DNA from: Olavius algarvensis associated proteobacterium Delta 3
Lineage (GTDB): Bacteria; Desulfobacterota; Desulfobacteria; Desulfobacterales; CAFBRK01
Direction: 5' to 3'
DNA: 64,000 nucleotides
Assembly (NCBI GenBank): GCA_903231505.1
Contig: CAFBRK010000032.1
Coordinates: forward strand, 1 to 64,000
The notes under the pieces were generated by a model that made no database searches, was not told the DNA's origin, and saw only the letters and a program-made list of their open reading frames with translations. This document shows, one piece after another, positions 33,827-42,172 of the stretch (position 1 is its first letter; each line of letters opens with the position of its first letter). The position numbers were made by a program, and so were the translations under genes.

Positions 33827-34771
33827 TTATCTATAGAACACGTCGTCTTTAAAGATCATATAGTTAAAGATTCCCGTCACATTACCGAACGCTCTGATCA
33901 TTACTCCCGGATCAAGTCTTAACGGGCCGCTTAAAAGATTTCTAATTACCCCTCCGACGCTTGCCAGCAATGCTCGCGTCACTGAAAGTTCCTCATGCTT
34001 CCTTACAAAATATAACCTGTTTATGACTTCCTTTTTCCCTATCGCATAGTTCATTCCTTTTTTCGAAGGATCCATGAGATGTTTAACTTTTGCGCGTGAA
34101 TTCACGACCAGCTTATATTCTTTTCCGACACGATAACTAAAATCGACATCCTCGTACATCCCGTAGCCGGAAAACCACTCATCAAAAGAATTCGTATCGA
34201 ATACGATTCTACGCCAGACAGTTACACCTCCTGAGAGCCAGTCCGTATTGATTGTCGTTTCTGAAGGAGAATAAGGACTTACATTGAAACCAGATCGAAG
34301 AATCTTTCCATACGTTTTCGGTCTTGTGCCAAACAGTCTTTTTATAATTTTGACAGGCAGTTTATTATGGCTGAATTCATTGGAAATATAAAAGCTGCAC
34401 CCGCCTATATCAACACCGGCGCTCTCCCAAAAATCGGTCATTGCCTTCCATGCACCTTCTTCCATGACAACATCGTCGTCCAGGAAGCATACAAGGGAGA
34501 TGCTTTCAGCAAGATTCGATATCCCTAAATTTCGAGCCTCCGTCATACCATAATTACCATGGATGTATGTAATTGACAGCCTATTATAATCTTCGGTCAG
34601 CAGGGTGTCTGCCTGATCACTGGCATCGACAATGATAATCTGATCAGGGCCGCAACGTTGGGAAACAAACGATGTCAATAATCTTCTCAGTTCACTTTTT
34701 CGATCCTTCGTCGGAATGATCACGCCAATTTTTTCCTTAATCGCCATGCTTTTCCAATCCAACAACTGCAA
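33827..34771 (-). CDS. glycosyltransferase family 2
   Basis: 314 residues. GT-A motifs are GVIIPTKDRKSELRRLLTSF, IIIVDASDQ, MTEARNLGISNLAESISLVC and FLDDDVVMEEGAW (DxD), then WLSGGVTVWRRIVF and the YGMYEDVDFSYRVGKEY acceptor-side motif. It would add a sugar from a UDP or similar donor. The codon usage and base composition are visibly more A/T-rich than for the genes at 21-33 kb, a property shared with the following genes to about 42 kb. A structured intergenic repeat lies directly upstream of its start. Confidence 0.88.
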   Translation of the reverse strand: MQLLDWKSMAIKEKIGVIIPTKDRKSELRRLLTSFVSQRCGPDQIIIVDASDQADTLLTEDYNRLSITYIHGNYGMTEARNLGISNLAESISLVCFLDDDVVMEEGAWKAMTDFWESAGVDIGGCSFYISNEFSHNKLPVKIIKRLFGTRPKTYGKILRSGFNVSPYSPSETTINTDWLSGGVTVWRRIVFDTNSFDEWFSGYGMYEDVDFSYRVGKEYKLVVNSRAKVKHLMDPSKKGMNYAIGKKEVINRLYFVRKHEELSVTRALLASVGGVIRNLLSGPLRLDPGVMIRAFGNVTGIFNYMIFKDDVFYR

Positions 34772-34777
34772 TAAGTA

Positions 34778-34919
34778 GAACCTATCTCAAAAAAGTGGAT
34801 CAGGGTTCAGGGCAAGGCGCGGAATGGAAACAAAGCGGAGCATACACGGTAGTATGTGAGAATTTTTTTTGTTCCGCAACACCGCCATGAGCCCTTAGAC
34901 GCATTTTTGAGATAGGTCT
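34778..34919. repeat. structured intergenic palindromic repeat, copy 1
   Basis: About 140 bp. Outer stem ACCTATCTCAAAAA (34780-34793) with TTTTTGAGATAGGT (34904-34917); second stem AGGGTTCA with TGAGCCCT (one G-T pair); third stem GCGGAA with TTCCGC; apical hairpin CATAC/GTATG. The inner sequence CAAGGCGCGG...GCATAC...GTATGTGAG...CCGCAACAC is shared with 54471-54614, whereas the outer stems are different. Copies of such elements are frequent in Desulfobacterota genomes, as far as I recall. Confidence 0.75.
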
Positions 34920-34983
34920 AATATGATTTAGTGCTGAGGTGCCTGTAATAGGGTAAGGTAAGGAAACAAATCGGCGAGATATT

Positions 34984-35901
34984 TCAGGAATTGTATTGCA
35001 TTAATTTTTCTATACCTGACTCAATACGTGTTGAAGGGTGCCAACCGGTTGCCGCTCTAATTTTCGAGTTATCCCCAAAGATATCATCAATGTCATTGGT
35101 CTTAAATTTCGATGAATCTGAAATTACATCGACTTTGATGCCGGAACAGCCGATCATCATGTCGAGAATTTCTCTCATCGCAACGGAATTTCCGGAGCAT
35201 ATGTTGTAAGCCTCACCGCTCTCTCCATCTTTGGCTACAGCTATCAATCCGCGACAGGCATCGTCGATGTCGATAAAATCCCTCTTCGTCTTCAGATTGC
35301 CGACGCTGATCTCAGGAGGCAGCTGACATCGCTTAATTTCTCTTAATTGCTTCGCAAAGGCGCCGACAGACAGCTCTGCCGGTGCACCGGGCCCGATAAT
35401 GTTGAACATTCTTCCGATCACCACATCGACCCCGCATGAATGATAGTAATCGGCAAGGGTCGTTTGCCAGACTTTTACCACCCCATAGGGTACAACAGGG
35501 TTAGGAACCTGATTTTCATTAATCGGCAGTTCTGTGACGGGAACACGACCATATTCTGCGGCGGAACCCGGGATAATAATCCTGCAAGGAATACGCGCCT
35601 TCTTGATCCCTTCCATAATATTGAAAGTGGTTTTGACATTCCCGAGGTAAAGCTCCTGCCAATCTCTGGTATAGATGGTTCCTGCCAGGTGGAAAATAAA
35701 ATCGGGACGGGTTTCCTCGATTATTCGGAATGTGGACTCAGATTCCAAAAGGTTTACGGCATAGGTTTCCGGACTACTCGAATGTGTTGCCCTGTCGGCA
35801 CCTTTGATTGCAGCTTTTGGGAAGGTGTCTCTTATTAATGCAGTCAGGCGAGTTCCAATAAAGCCGTTATTGCCGGTTATAAGGATTGTTTTGTTATACA
35901 T
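34984..35901 (-). CDS. GDP-6-deoxy-mannose reductase (Rmd)-like SDR
   Basis: 305 residues of an extended SDR. NAD(P)-binding motif ILITGNNGFIGTRL (about 6-19), PDFIFHLAGTIY, then the catalytic GSAAEYGR and PYGVVKVWQ (YxxxK), RMFNIIGPG and LKTKRDFIDIDDACRGLIAV. The pattern R-D-F-x-D-x-D, YNICSG and ATGWHPS is very like GDP-4-keto-6-deoxy-D-mannose reductases, though a GDP-mannose dehydratase gene is not in the window. It overlaps the nucleotidyltransferase stop by 8 bp, so the two probably make one activated sugar. Confidence 0.82.
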   Translation of the reverse strand: MYNKTILITGNNGFIGTRLTALIRDTFPKAAIKGADRATHSSSPETYAVNLLESESTFRIIEETRPDFIFHLAGTIYTRDWQELYLGNVKTTFNIMEGIKKARIPCRIIIPGSAAEYGRVPVTELPINENQVPNPVVPYGVVKVWQTTLADYYHSCGVDVVIGRMFNIIGPGAPAELSVGAFAKQLREIKRCQLPPEISVGNLKTKRDFIDIDDACRGLIAVAKDGESGEAYNICSGNSVAMREILDMMIGCSGIKVDVISDSSKFKTNDIDDIFGDNSKIRAATGWHPSTRIESGIEKLMQYNS

Positions 35902-36607
35902 TATACCTCAGAAAGTTATGCTTATTAACTTCAAAATCTTCCTGGGCTCTCTCATAGTCGTCAACCCGGCCAATGTCCAGCCAGTAGCAGTCACTCTTGT
36001 GACAGTGAACCTTTTCTCCAGCTTTCTTCAACCGTAACAAGAGGTCCGGCATTCCGATGGATTCACCTTCGCTTATAAGATTTATGGAATCTTTGGAAAG
36101 CACATATACGCCCATGCTAACCCAGAATGTGTAGACCGGTTTCTCAATGTAATCAAAAAGAAAATCTTCCCCGTCAAGTTTCAACACACCAAAGTCAATC
36201 TTTGATTCACGAACCTTTGAAGCAACAGTCGCCTTATACCCTTTTTCCAGATGTAAAGCATACAGCTTGCCGTAATCAATCGTAGTCAGTACGTCGCCAT
36301 TCATAACCAGAAAGTTATCTTCACAACCTTGTACCAATTTCAGTGCACCGGCGGTATTTAACGGAGTACGCTCTCGTACGTACTCAATGGTTACTCCCCA
36401 TCGCTCGCCACGGCCAAAATACGCCTCTATCAGTTCCGCCAGATACCCGGTTGAAATTGTTATCCTTTTAAAACCAAAGAAAGCGAGCTGCCGAATGATT
36501 ATTTCCAGGATTGGATACCGACCGATCGGCACAAGTGGTTTTGGAAAGCTCATTGTATAGGGCTTAAGCCGTGTTCCTTTACCCCCGGCAAGTATGATTG
36601 CCTGCAT
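35894..36607 (-). CDS. sugar-nucleotide pyrophosphorylase (RmlA/GMPP-like nucleotidyltransferase)
   Basis: The start at 36607 (MQAIILAGG) follows GGAGAAAATAAC; an upstream ATG at 36625 would add six residues. About 237 residues with the signature MQAIILAGGKGTRLKPYT, FPKPLVPIGRYPILE, LNTAGALKLV and NFLVMNGDVLTTIDY, plus the metal Asp in GDVL. Such enzymes couple an NTP and a sugar-1-phosphate; the closest look is to mannose-1-P guanylyltransferase-like proteins lacking the C-terminal hexapeptide domain. This would fit with the adjacent Rmd-like reductase using a GDP-sugar. Confidence 0.87.
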   Translation of the reverse strand: MQAIILAGGKGTRLKPYTMSFPKPLVPIGRYPILEIIIRQLAFFGFKRITISTGYLAELIEAYFGRGERWGVTIEYVRERTPLNTAGALKLVQGCEDNFLVMNGDVLTTIDYGKLYALHLEKGYKATVASKVRESKIDFGVLKLDGEDFLFDYIEKPVYTFWVSMGVYVLSKDSINLISEGESIGMPDLLLRLKKAGEKVHCHKSDCYWLDIGRVDDYERAQEDFEVNKHNFLRYNV

Positions 36608-36748
36608 GTTATTTTCTCCAATCACACACCATAAGTATGAATCTGTGGTGATACGGTTTTATTCGGAAAAAGGCGGCTGTCTCTTGAATTCCTTCCTCCA
36701 GAGTGTAACACGGCTGTCAACCTGTAAATGTTGATGCCTTCGGAGCCA

Positions 36749-37612
36749 TTAAAACATTTCTATTCTTCTAAAGAATTTTTTAAAGACAAGTTTGGAAAGA
36801 AAGAAAATGCCTCCCTTACCTTTCATCTTTATTTTTGCCCATTCCAGTAATATCCAGAGCATTAAAGACTCGTCACCACGGAGGGCATTGAAGAAAAGAC
36901 ATCTTGTTGCGTTCAAAGTATATTCCGATCTTCGTTTCTGATATAACGCATAAAACGTTGTCAGGATATCGTTTGTATTCGATATCCTTGAAAAATCACC
37001 GCTGTTGTAATTTACGAGATATTCATTTGAATTCACTGCATCTTCTATTGAGTGCGTCTTCATGACGGTCAGCCAGAAATCCCAATCCTGTCCTGCTTTG
37101 GCATTCTCATCAAAAAGGCAGTCCTTCGCCGCCTTGCCGTCGATCATGACGAAACTGCAGGAACCGAGGCCGTTGAATGACAAAAGGTCTTCATAGGAAA
37201 CGATTTCGGGATATTTGACGTAATACCTGCGCCCCTTTAACTCTGTAGTGTAATTGCATGTCACGAGCGGGTACTTTTCAAGCCACTTCAACTGTATTAC
37301 CGTCTTTTCCGGCAACCAAATGTCGTCATCGTCGAGAAAAGCGATGACATCTCCCTGCGCTTCGTTCAATCCTATGTTTCGTGAATACGGTGCACCTCTG
37401 CTTTTTTCGTTCTTGATGTACCGTATCTGTCCACCAAAAGGAACAAGGGCTTTCTGGGTTATATCATTTGTTGAATCATCAATGACAATGATCTCGATAT
37501 TGTTATAACGTTGGTCCAGCACGCTCCGGACAGCCCGCGTGACAAGATCTTTCCGGTTTTTTGTCGGAATGATACAGGATACAAGTGGACGGTTATTGAT
37601 CGCGCCTACCAT
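36749..37612 (-). CDS. glycosyltransferase family 2
   Basis: 287 residues. GT-A signature PLVSCIIPTKNRKDLVTRAV, IEIIVIDDSTNDITQ, GAPYSRNIGLNEAQGDVIAF and FLDDDDIWLPEK, with the acceptor-side AGQDWDFWLTVMK. The C-terminus is basic and hydrophobic (KLVFKKFFRRIEMF), suiting a peripheral membrane location. It overlaps the heparinase stop by 7 bp. The gene is A/T-rich compared with the flanking glycan genes. It is separated from the nucleotidyltransferase by about 140 bp with no visible feature. Confidence 0.88.
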   Translation of the reverse strand: MVGAINNRPLVSCIIPTKNRKDLVTRAVRSVLDQRYNNIEIIVIDDSTNDITQKALVPFGGQIRYIKNEKSRGAPYSRNIGLNEAQGDVIAFLDDDDIWLPEKTVIQLKWLEKYPLVTCNYTTELKGRRYYVKYPEIVSYEDLLSFNGLGSCSFVMIDGKAAKDCLFDENAKAGQDWDFWLTVMKTHSIEDAVNSNEYLVNYNSGDFSRISNTNDILTTFYALYQKRRSEYTLNATRCLFFNALRGDESLMLWILLEWAKIKMKGKGGIFFLSKLVFKKFFRRIEMF

Positions 37613-39444
37613 CGCAGCTCGAATACGTTTTTATGATTGCCTCGAGTCACGTTTTTTACTACAAAAGCGAGGGCTTCGTCCGAACGTCCATACTCCTTGC
37701 TTATTTCTGCTTTTTCCATTGAAAAAGATGGCACCGCTTCATCATGTGCATTAAGCACCTTCATGAGAAGTTGACCACCTTTCGATTCAATACAGACCCC
37801 CTCATCCGTGATGACAGCCGACAGGCCTTCTGCGATGATGAATCTTGTCTCCAGGCTGTGCTCTCCTGTCGATTGGATGTCATCCCGGATGATCATTTTT
37901 CTCTGCTTGAAAGAAAATTCTCTATTCCAGCGTACGGGGCTTGCAAGCCTTCGATACCCGTCCACATCCAATGAGAGGATCGGTCCATCGTCTTTGTCGG
38001 CAGACACCACGGCATGGGATGACTGGTATGGATAGGTATCGATAAGGTTAAGGAGATGATCCTCACAAAAAGGACCTAACCCGTCGACGAGCAGACAGCT
38101 GTGGGCTTTCGCATATACTCCGGCTGATCCAGCTACGTCGTAGGAAAATCTTCCGGAATCTGCAAAAATCTCCTGGCCGTTCAAAAATAAGATGAAACTT
38201 CCCGCATCGAAATGCGAATGACTTCCCGCAGGGACAGGTTCAACCGGCACATGCCAGAACACGGTCGCGTCATCACGGTCATAGCGATAATGACCATCGC
38301 TCATCTTTCTTAATCCTTTGTAAGAGGATTGGTTGGAGGATGGGAAAGATTCGCCCCATGCATAGCACTTCTTGATAGCCTCCCACCCTTCCGTTGACAG
38401 AGGAGAAAACCACTGTGGACTGTAATCGGGCGATATGTCACCGAGGAGCGGCATCGTCCACGCGCCTTGGCCGATGTTGGTGTGAAACAGGTCTCTTGCT
38501 GTTCGGATGATGTTCGTCCATTTCATCATGAATTCGGCAAAAAAAGCATCCCCGCTGAAGTTCGACAGGAGATACACCTGTTCGAACCTCTGGCAAAGCA
38601 GGAACTGGTAGTGGGATGAACCGGCTTTCAACATCCCGTCTTTGTGGAAAAGTTTTGCCGTCCATTCCACAAATATTGTTTTTGCCTTTTCAACGGCACC
38701 TGTGTGTGCGGTCGCCAATCCGCCGATGTAAAGCCCTCGGGCGTTGTTAAGGATGTGGTTGTTTGTAAATTTTCCCTTCAATTCAAGGTTTTCAAGCAAA
38801 TAATCAAGATGGGTCCCCATTGCCCCCGCGATTTTCTTTTCCGTATATTCGTCAAGCAGCTGAAACCGCTCAATCGCCCTGAGAATAAAGGGCCAGTTTG
38901 CAAGTCGTTCCGAAACTGAATAGCTCTCCCAGGCCGGATGCTCAAAACTTTTTCCCATGGTGTCAATCCAGTTGATGATCCATTTGAGGGAACGACGGGC
39001 GAGCATGCTCGATGGGCGTGTGTGAATCGCGGTGAATAGCCAGCCGAAACGATTGAGCGAAAACGTGTCTTCGATGTCTTCGTGGAGACAGGACCAGTCT
39101 ATCTGCGATCTTGATGAAATAGTTCGGCAGGCAAGTTTCATATCATCAAAATCGTCGATATCTTTGGTTTTTATCCCGGTAACGGCCGGAAATCGATCAA
39201 GGAAAATCCTTTCATACATATTTTCGGAAGGTTGAAAGTGCTTGATTCTATTTTTTGTCCTTTTACTCCTTACCTTCTCACCTATCAGATACGGTAAAAG
39301 AAGTGTCGTCGATTTTACAGCAAACCTCATAAGCTGAAAGGGGTTAAGAAGTAAAAAGCGAAGCAGGTTGTTTCGTTCGTCGCTGAAAGATGGAATTCTG
39401 AAACTTATCACATATAGTCCATAAGCGTATTGTTGCGGGGACAA
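37606..39444 (-). CDS. heparinase II/III family protein (copy 2)
   Basis: 612 residues, an all-helical N-terminal part (DYLLENLELKGKFTNNHIL, NARGLYIGGLA) and a C-terminal heparinase domain. The latter has PAGSHSHFDAGSFILFLNG, EIFADSGRFSYDVAG and AKAHSCLLVDGLGPF. The motif reads H-S-H-F-D rather than the H-A-H-A-D of copy 1, so the two are distant paralogues. It directly follows an AsnB gene with 37 bp overlap, repeating the AsnB-heparinase pairing found at 24-31 kb. There is no signal peptide; the role in biosynthesis is unproven. Confidence 0.85.
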   Translation of the reverse strand: MSPQQYAYGLYVISFRIPSFSDERNNLLRFLLLNPFQLMRFAVKSTTLLLPYLIGEKVRSKRTKNRIKHFQPSENMYERIFLDRFPAVTGIKTKDIDDFDDMKLACRTISSRSQIDWSCLHEDIEDTFSLNRFGWLFTAIHTRPSSMLARRSLKWIINWIDTMGKSFEHPAWESYSVSERLANWPFILRAIERFQLLDEYTEKKIAGAMGTHLDYLLENLELKGKFTNNHILNNARGLYIGGLATAHTGAVEKAKTIFVEWTAKLFHKDGMLKAGSSHYQFLLCQRFEQVYLLSNFSGDAFFAEFMMKWTNIIRTARDLFHTNIGQGAWTMPLLGDISPDYSPQWFSPLSTEGWEAIKKCYAWGESFPSSNQSSYKGLRKMSDGHYRYDRDDATVFWHVPVEPVPAGSHSHFDAGSFILFLNGQEIFADSGRFSYDVAGSAGVYAKAHSCLLVDGLGPFCEDHLLNLIDTYPYQSSHAVVSADKDDGPILSLDVDGYRRLASPVRWNREFSFKQRKMIIRDDIQSTGEHSLETRFIIAEGLSAVITDEGVCIESKGGQLLMKVLNAHDEAVPSFSMEKAEISKEYGRSDEALAFVVKNVTRGNHKNVFELRW

Positions 39445-41204
39445 TCACACGGTTTCGCTAGGATGCCGGCCCAGAGATCGAGACAGGCAATTTTCCACAG
39501 GTCCCAGCCGGCGAGCGAATCGATGCTGCGTTCAGGCAGGCGCATCATCTTCTCTTTTTTAAGCAGGCCGCTTTTTACGATCTTTCGTAAAATTCCCGTG
39601 GTTTCATCGTCGAGCCAGTCGGTAAGCGGAGCACCGAAACCTTCCTTTTTCCTGTAGAGAACCTCTCCGGGTAGATATGGTTCAAGAATCTTTTTGAATA
39701 TATGCTTTCTTTCACCATTTTGTATTTTCATTCTCGATGACAGGTGTGCGGCGGTCTCGACAAATCTGTGGTCCAGAAGGGGAACGCGACCTTCCAGAGA
39801 TACCGCCATGGCGATCTTATCGAGCAGGAAAAGGACGTTTGACTGTAGATAGCCGTCTATATCGCGGGCCATGAGCCTGTTCCTCTTATCACCGGGAAAG
39901 GTTTTTCCCTTGTCCTCCGGCCGCTGGCGATGCCTGATGTCACGGTATTCCGGGAACAATTTTGACCATGGCGACACATATTTTCCGAAGGCCGTCCGGA
40001 CATGATCGGCCATCCCGGCGATTTCAAGGGCACCGGCGATCGCTCGCCTCACGCTAAACGGTTGATCGTGGTGGGGATAACCCGCGAAAAGCTCGTCACC
40101 TCCGCTGCCGTTGAGGCACACCTTGGCATCCTTTCTGGCCATTTCAGAAATAATGAACGTCGGAACCGTGGCCAGGTCACCAAAGGGTTCCTCCAGGTGC
40201 CATATGATTCGCGGGATAAGCCTCTTGAAATCATCCCTGCCCACCCTCACTTCACTGTGATCCGTCCCGTAACGCTGCGCGACCATTCTCGCCTGTTCTC
40301 TTTCGTCCAGCTTTTGGGTAGCACCGTCAAAATAGACATGATACGTTCGTAGGGGTTTTGATACATGCAAGGAAGCGAAAGCGACGACTGCGCTCGAGTC
40401 GATCCCACCGCTTAAAAAAACACAGATCGGAACGTCGGCGCGCAATTGGATTTTGCTCGAATCATTCAATAGAAACGTGAGCCTTTCTACAGCCTCATTC
40501 TCGGACAGGTCAGTGGTGTCTCCGGGAACATTTTTTATATCCCAGTACGGTTTTTCCTCGACAAACGGCGATCCCTCGCCGGTCACCTCCATGATACAAC
40601 CCGGCTTAATTTTCTTTATGGCGCGAAAAGGCGAAAACGGCGTCGGGATGTAAAGCTGATCGAGGAAATAACTTATCGCATTCCAATCGAATGAACTATC
40701 AACAAGTCCCGTTGCTAGGATGGATCGCAATTCCGAGCTAAACAGCAGGACCCCGTTCCCGCTGGAATAATACAGCGGTTTGATGCCGAGCCTGTCACGG
40801 ACCAGAAAAAGTTTTTTCAGTCTTTTGTCATACAGGGCAAGGCCGTACATGCCGTTGAGCTCTTCGACAGCCTTGATGCCGTATTCTTCGTAAAGATGGA
40901 CGATGCATTCCACGTCGCTATTTGTATGGAAAACATGACCTTTTTTCTTCAACGTCTCGTTCAACTCAAGATAATTATATATCTCTCCGTTGCATACGAC
41001 CCATATCGTCTTGTCCTCGTTACAAATCGGCTGGTCTCCGGTAACCAGATCTATGATGCTCAGGCGCCGGATCCCGAACCCGAATGCACCATCAATGAAA
41101 GAACCTTCCGAGTCCGGCCCTCTATGGATCTGCTGCCTTGCCATGCGCTGCAAAATTGATTTCCCGTCACCCATGTAATTGAAGTATCCGAATATCCCGC
41201 ACAT
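39408..41204 (-). CDS. asnB: asparagine synthetase B-type glutamine amidotransferase (copy 2)
   Basis: 598 residues with Cys2 in MCGIFGYFNY, QIHRGPDSEGSF, GIRRLSIIDLVTGDQPI and NGEIYNYLELN in the glutaminase domain. The PP-loop is CVFLSGGIDSSAVVAFAS, followed by GSGGDELFAGYPHH and SLEGRVPLLDHRFVETA. It is shorter than copy 1 and only moderately similar, so it was probably gained separately. It is expected to amidate a carboxylated sugar with glutamine as nitrogen donor. It begins one base after the stop of the GT2 gene upstream. Confidence 0.92.
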   Translation of the reverse strand: MCGIFGYFNYMGDGKSILQRMARQQIHRGPDSEGSFIDGAFGFGIRRLSIIDLVTGDQPICNEDKTIWVVCNGEIYNYLELNETLKKKGHVFHTNSDVECIVHLYEEYGIKAVEELNGMYGLALYDKRLKKLFLVRDRLGIKPLYYSSGNGVLLFSSELRSILATGLVDSSFDWNAISYFLDQLYIPTPFSPFRAIKKIKPGCIMEVTGEGSPFVEEKPYWDIKNVPGDTTDLSENEAVERLTFLLNDSSKIQLRADVPICVFLSGGIDSSAVVAFASLHVSKPLRTYHVYFDGATQKLDEREQARMVAQRYGTDHSEVRVGRDDFKRLIPRIIWHLEEPFGDLATVPTFIISEMARKDAKVCLNGSGGDELFAGYPHHDQPFSVRRAIAGALEIAGMADHVRTAFGKYVSPWSKLFPEYRDIRHRQRPEDKGKTFPGDKRNRLMARDIDGYLQSNVLFLLDKIAMAVSLEGRVPLLDHRFVETAAHLSSRMKIQNGERKHIFKKILEPYLPGEVLYRKKEGFGAPLTDWLDDETTGILRKIVKSGLLKKEKMMRLPERSIDSLAGWDLWKIACLDLWAGILAKPCDCPRNNTLMDYM

Positions 41205-42161
41205 TTATCCCAGTACCCTAGTCACACATATGTGCCCGGCTTTTTTCGCGAGGCCCAGGAACAAAAACAACACACTGAGTTTATCGTTCATAAAACTTTT
41301 TCTGCATACTGTCGGAAAACTTTCTATCCAGTCCGTCGGATTCAGGACCAGGAAGTTTGCCCACAGAAAACCGCAGTTCAGCCTGAACCGTAAAGATTCA
41401 GGAAATGTAATTTTCATTTTAGAGTATAATCGGTACAGCAGATCGTAATACTCACCCACTTGCAGCGCGGCGCTCGCTTTCTTCCTTACGGTCTCAGAGT
41501 GCGTTCTGAAATAGTTCATGGCGTTGGTTACATAAAAAAAGTCGTTTTGTTCCGCCATTCTACACCAGAAGTCCCAATCTGCGCATGCCAGAAATTCAGG
41601 CGAAAATCTCCCCACACGCTCAATGTCTTTTTTTCTTATCAGAGCCGCACTCATATTGGGAATTACACAGGCAAAGAGAAAGAATCTTGCCATTATCCCT
41701 GATGGAATAAGAACATCATTTTCACAAAGCGATTTGAAAGAACTATCACGAACATCGTAATCGGTACCGAGAATGGCACCTTTTTCATCAACAATATTGC
41801 TCCTGCAGTAAGCTGCGCCAACACGTCCGTTCTGTTCCATTATGTTTACAAGGGTCCTGATATGATCCGGATCATTATAATCGTCGCACTCCGCAAACAT
41901 GACATAGGCGCCCCTGCTCTGATCCAATCCTAAATTACAGGCGCTCGCATATCCTCCGTTCTCTTCCAGAAAAATAAGGTTGACGCTACTATTACCACGA
42001 TAATCCTCGAGGACTTCCCTGCTTCCATCTGTTGAACAGTCATCGACCACAATTATCTCGATATTATCGTATGTCTGCGCCAGAAGACTTTTCATTCGCT
42101 GTTCAAGATATTCAGCGTGATTGTAGCTTGTGACTATCACACTGACTAACGGCTTGATCAT
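41205..42161 (-). CDS. glycosyltransferase family 2
   Basis: 318 residues with MIKPLVSVIVTSYNHAEYLE, NIEIIVVDDCSTDGSREVLE, GYASACNLGLDQSRGAYVMF and FAECDDYNDPDHI (D-D metal motif), then FLACADWDFWCRMAEQ. The C-terminus has a hydrophobic stretch. It lies 12 bp after the second B12/radical SAM gene and directly before AsnB copy 2, and belongs to the A/T-rich part of the locus. Confidence 0.88.
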   Translation of the reverse strand: MIKPLVSVIVTSYNHAEYLEQRMKSLLAQTYDNIEIIVVDDCSTDGSREVLEDYRGNSSVNLIFLEENGGYASACNLGLDQSRGAYVMFAECDDYNDPDHIRTLVNIMEQNGRVGAAYCRSNIVDEKGAILGTDYDVRDSSFKSLCENDVLIPSGIMARFFLFACVIPNMSAALIRKKDIERVGRFSPEFLACADWDFWCRMAEQNDFFYVTNAMNYFRTHSETVRKKASAALQVGEYYDLLYRLYSKMKITFPESLRFRLNCGFLWANFLVLNPTDWIESFPTVCRKSFMNDKLSVLFLFLGLAKKAGHICVTRVLG

Positions 42162-42172
42162 TGAATATTGGG

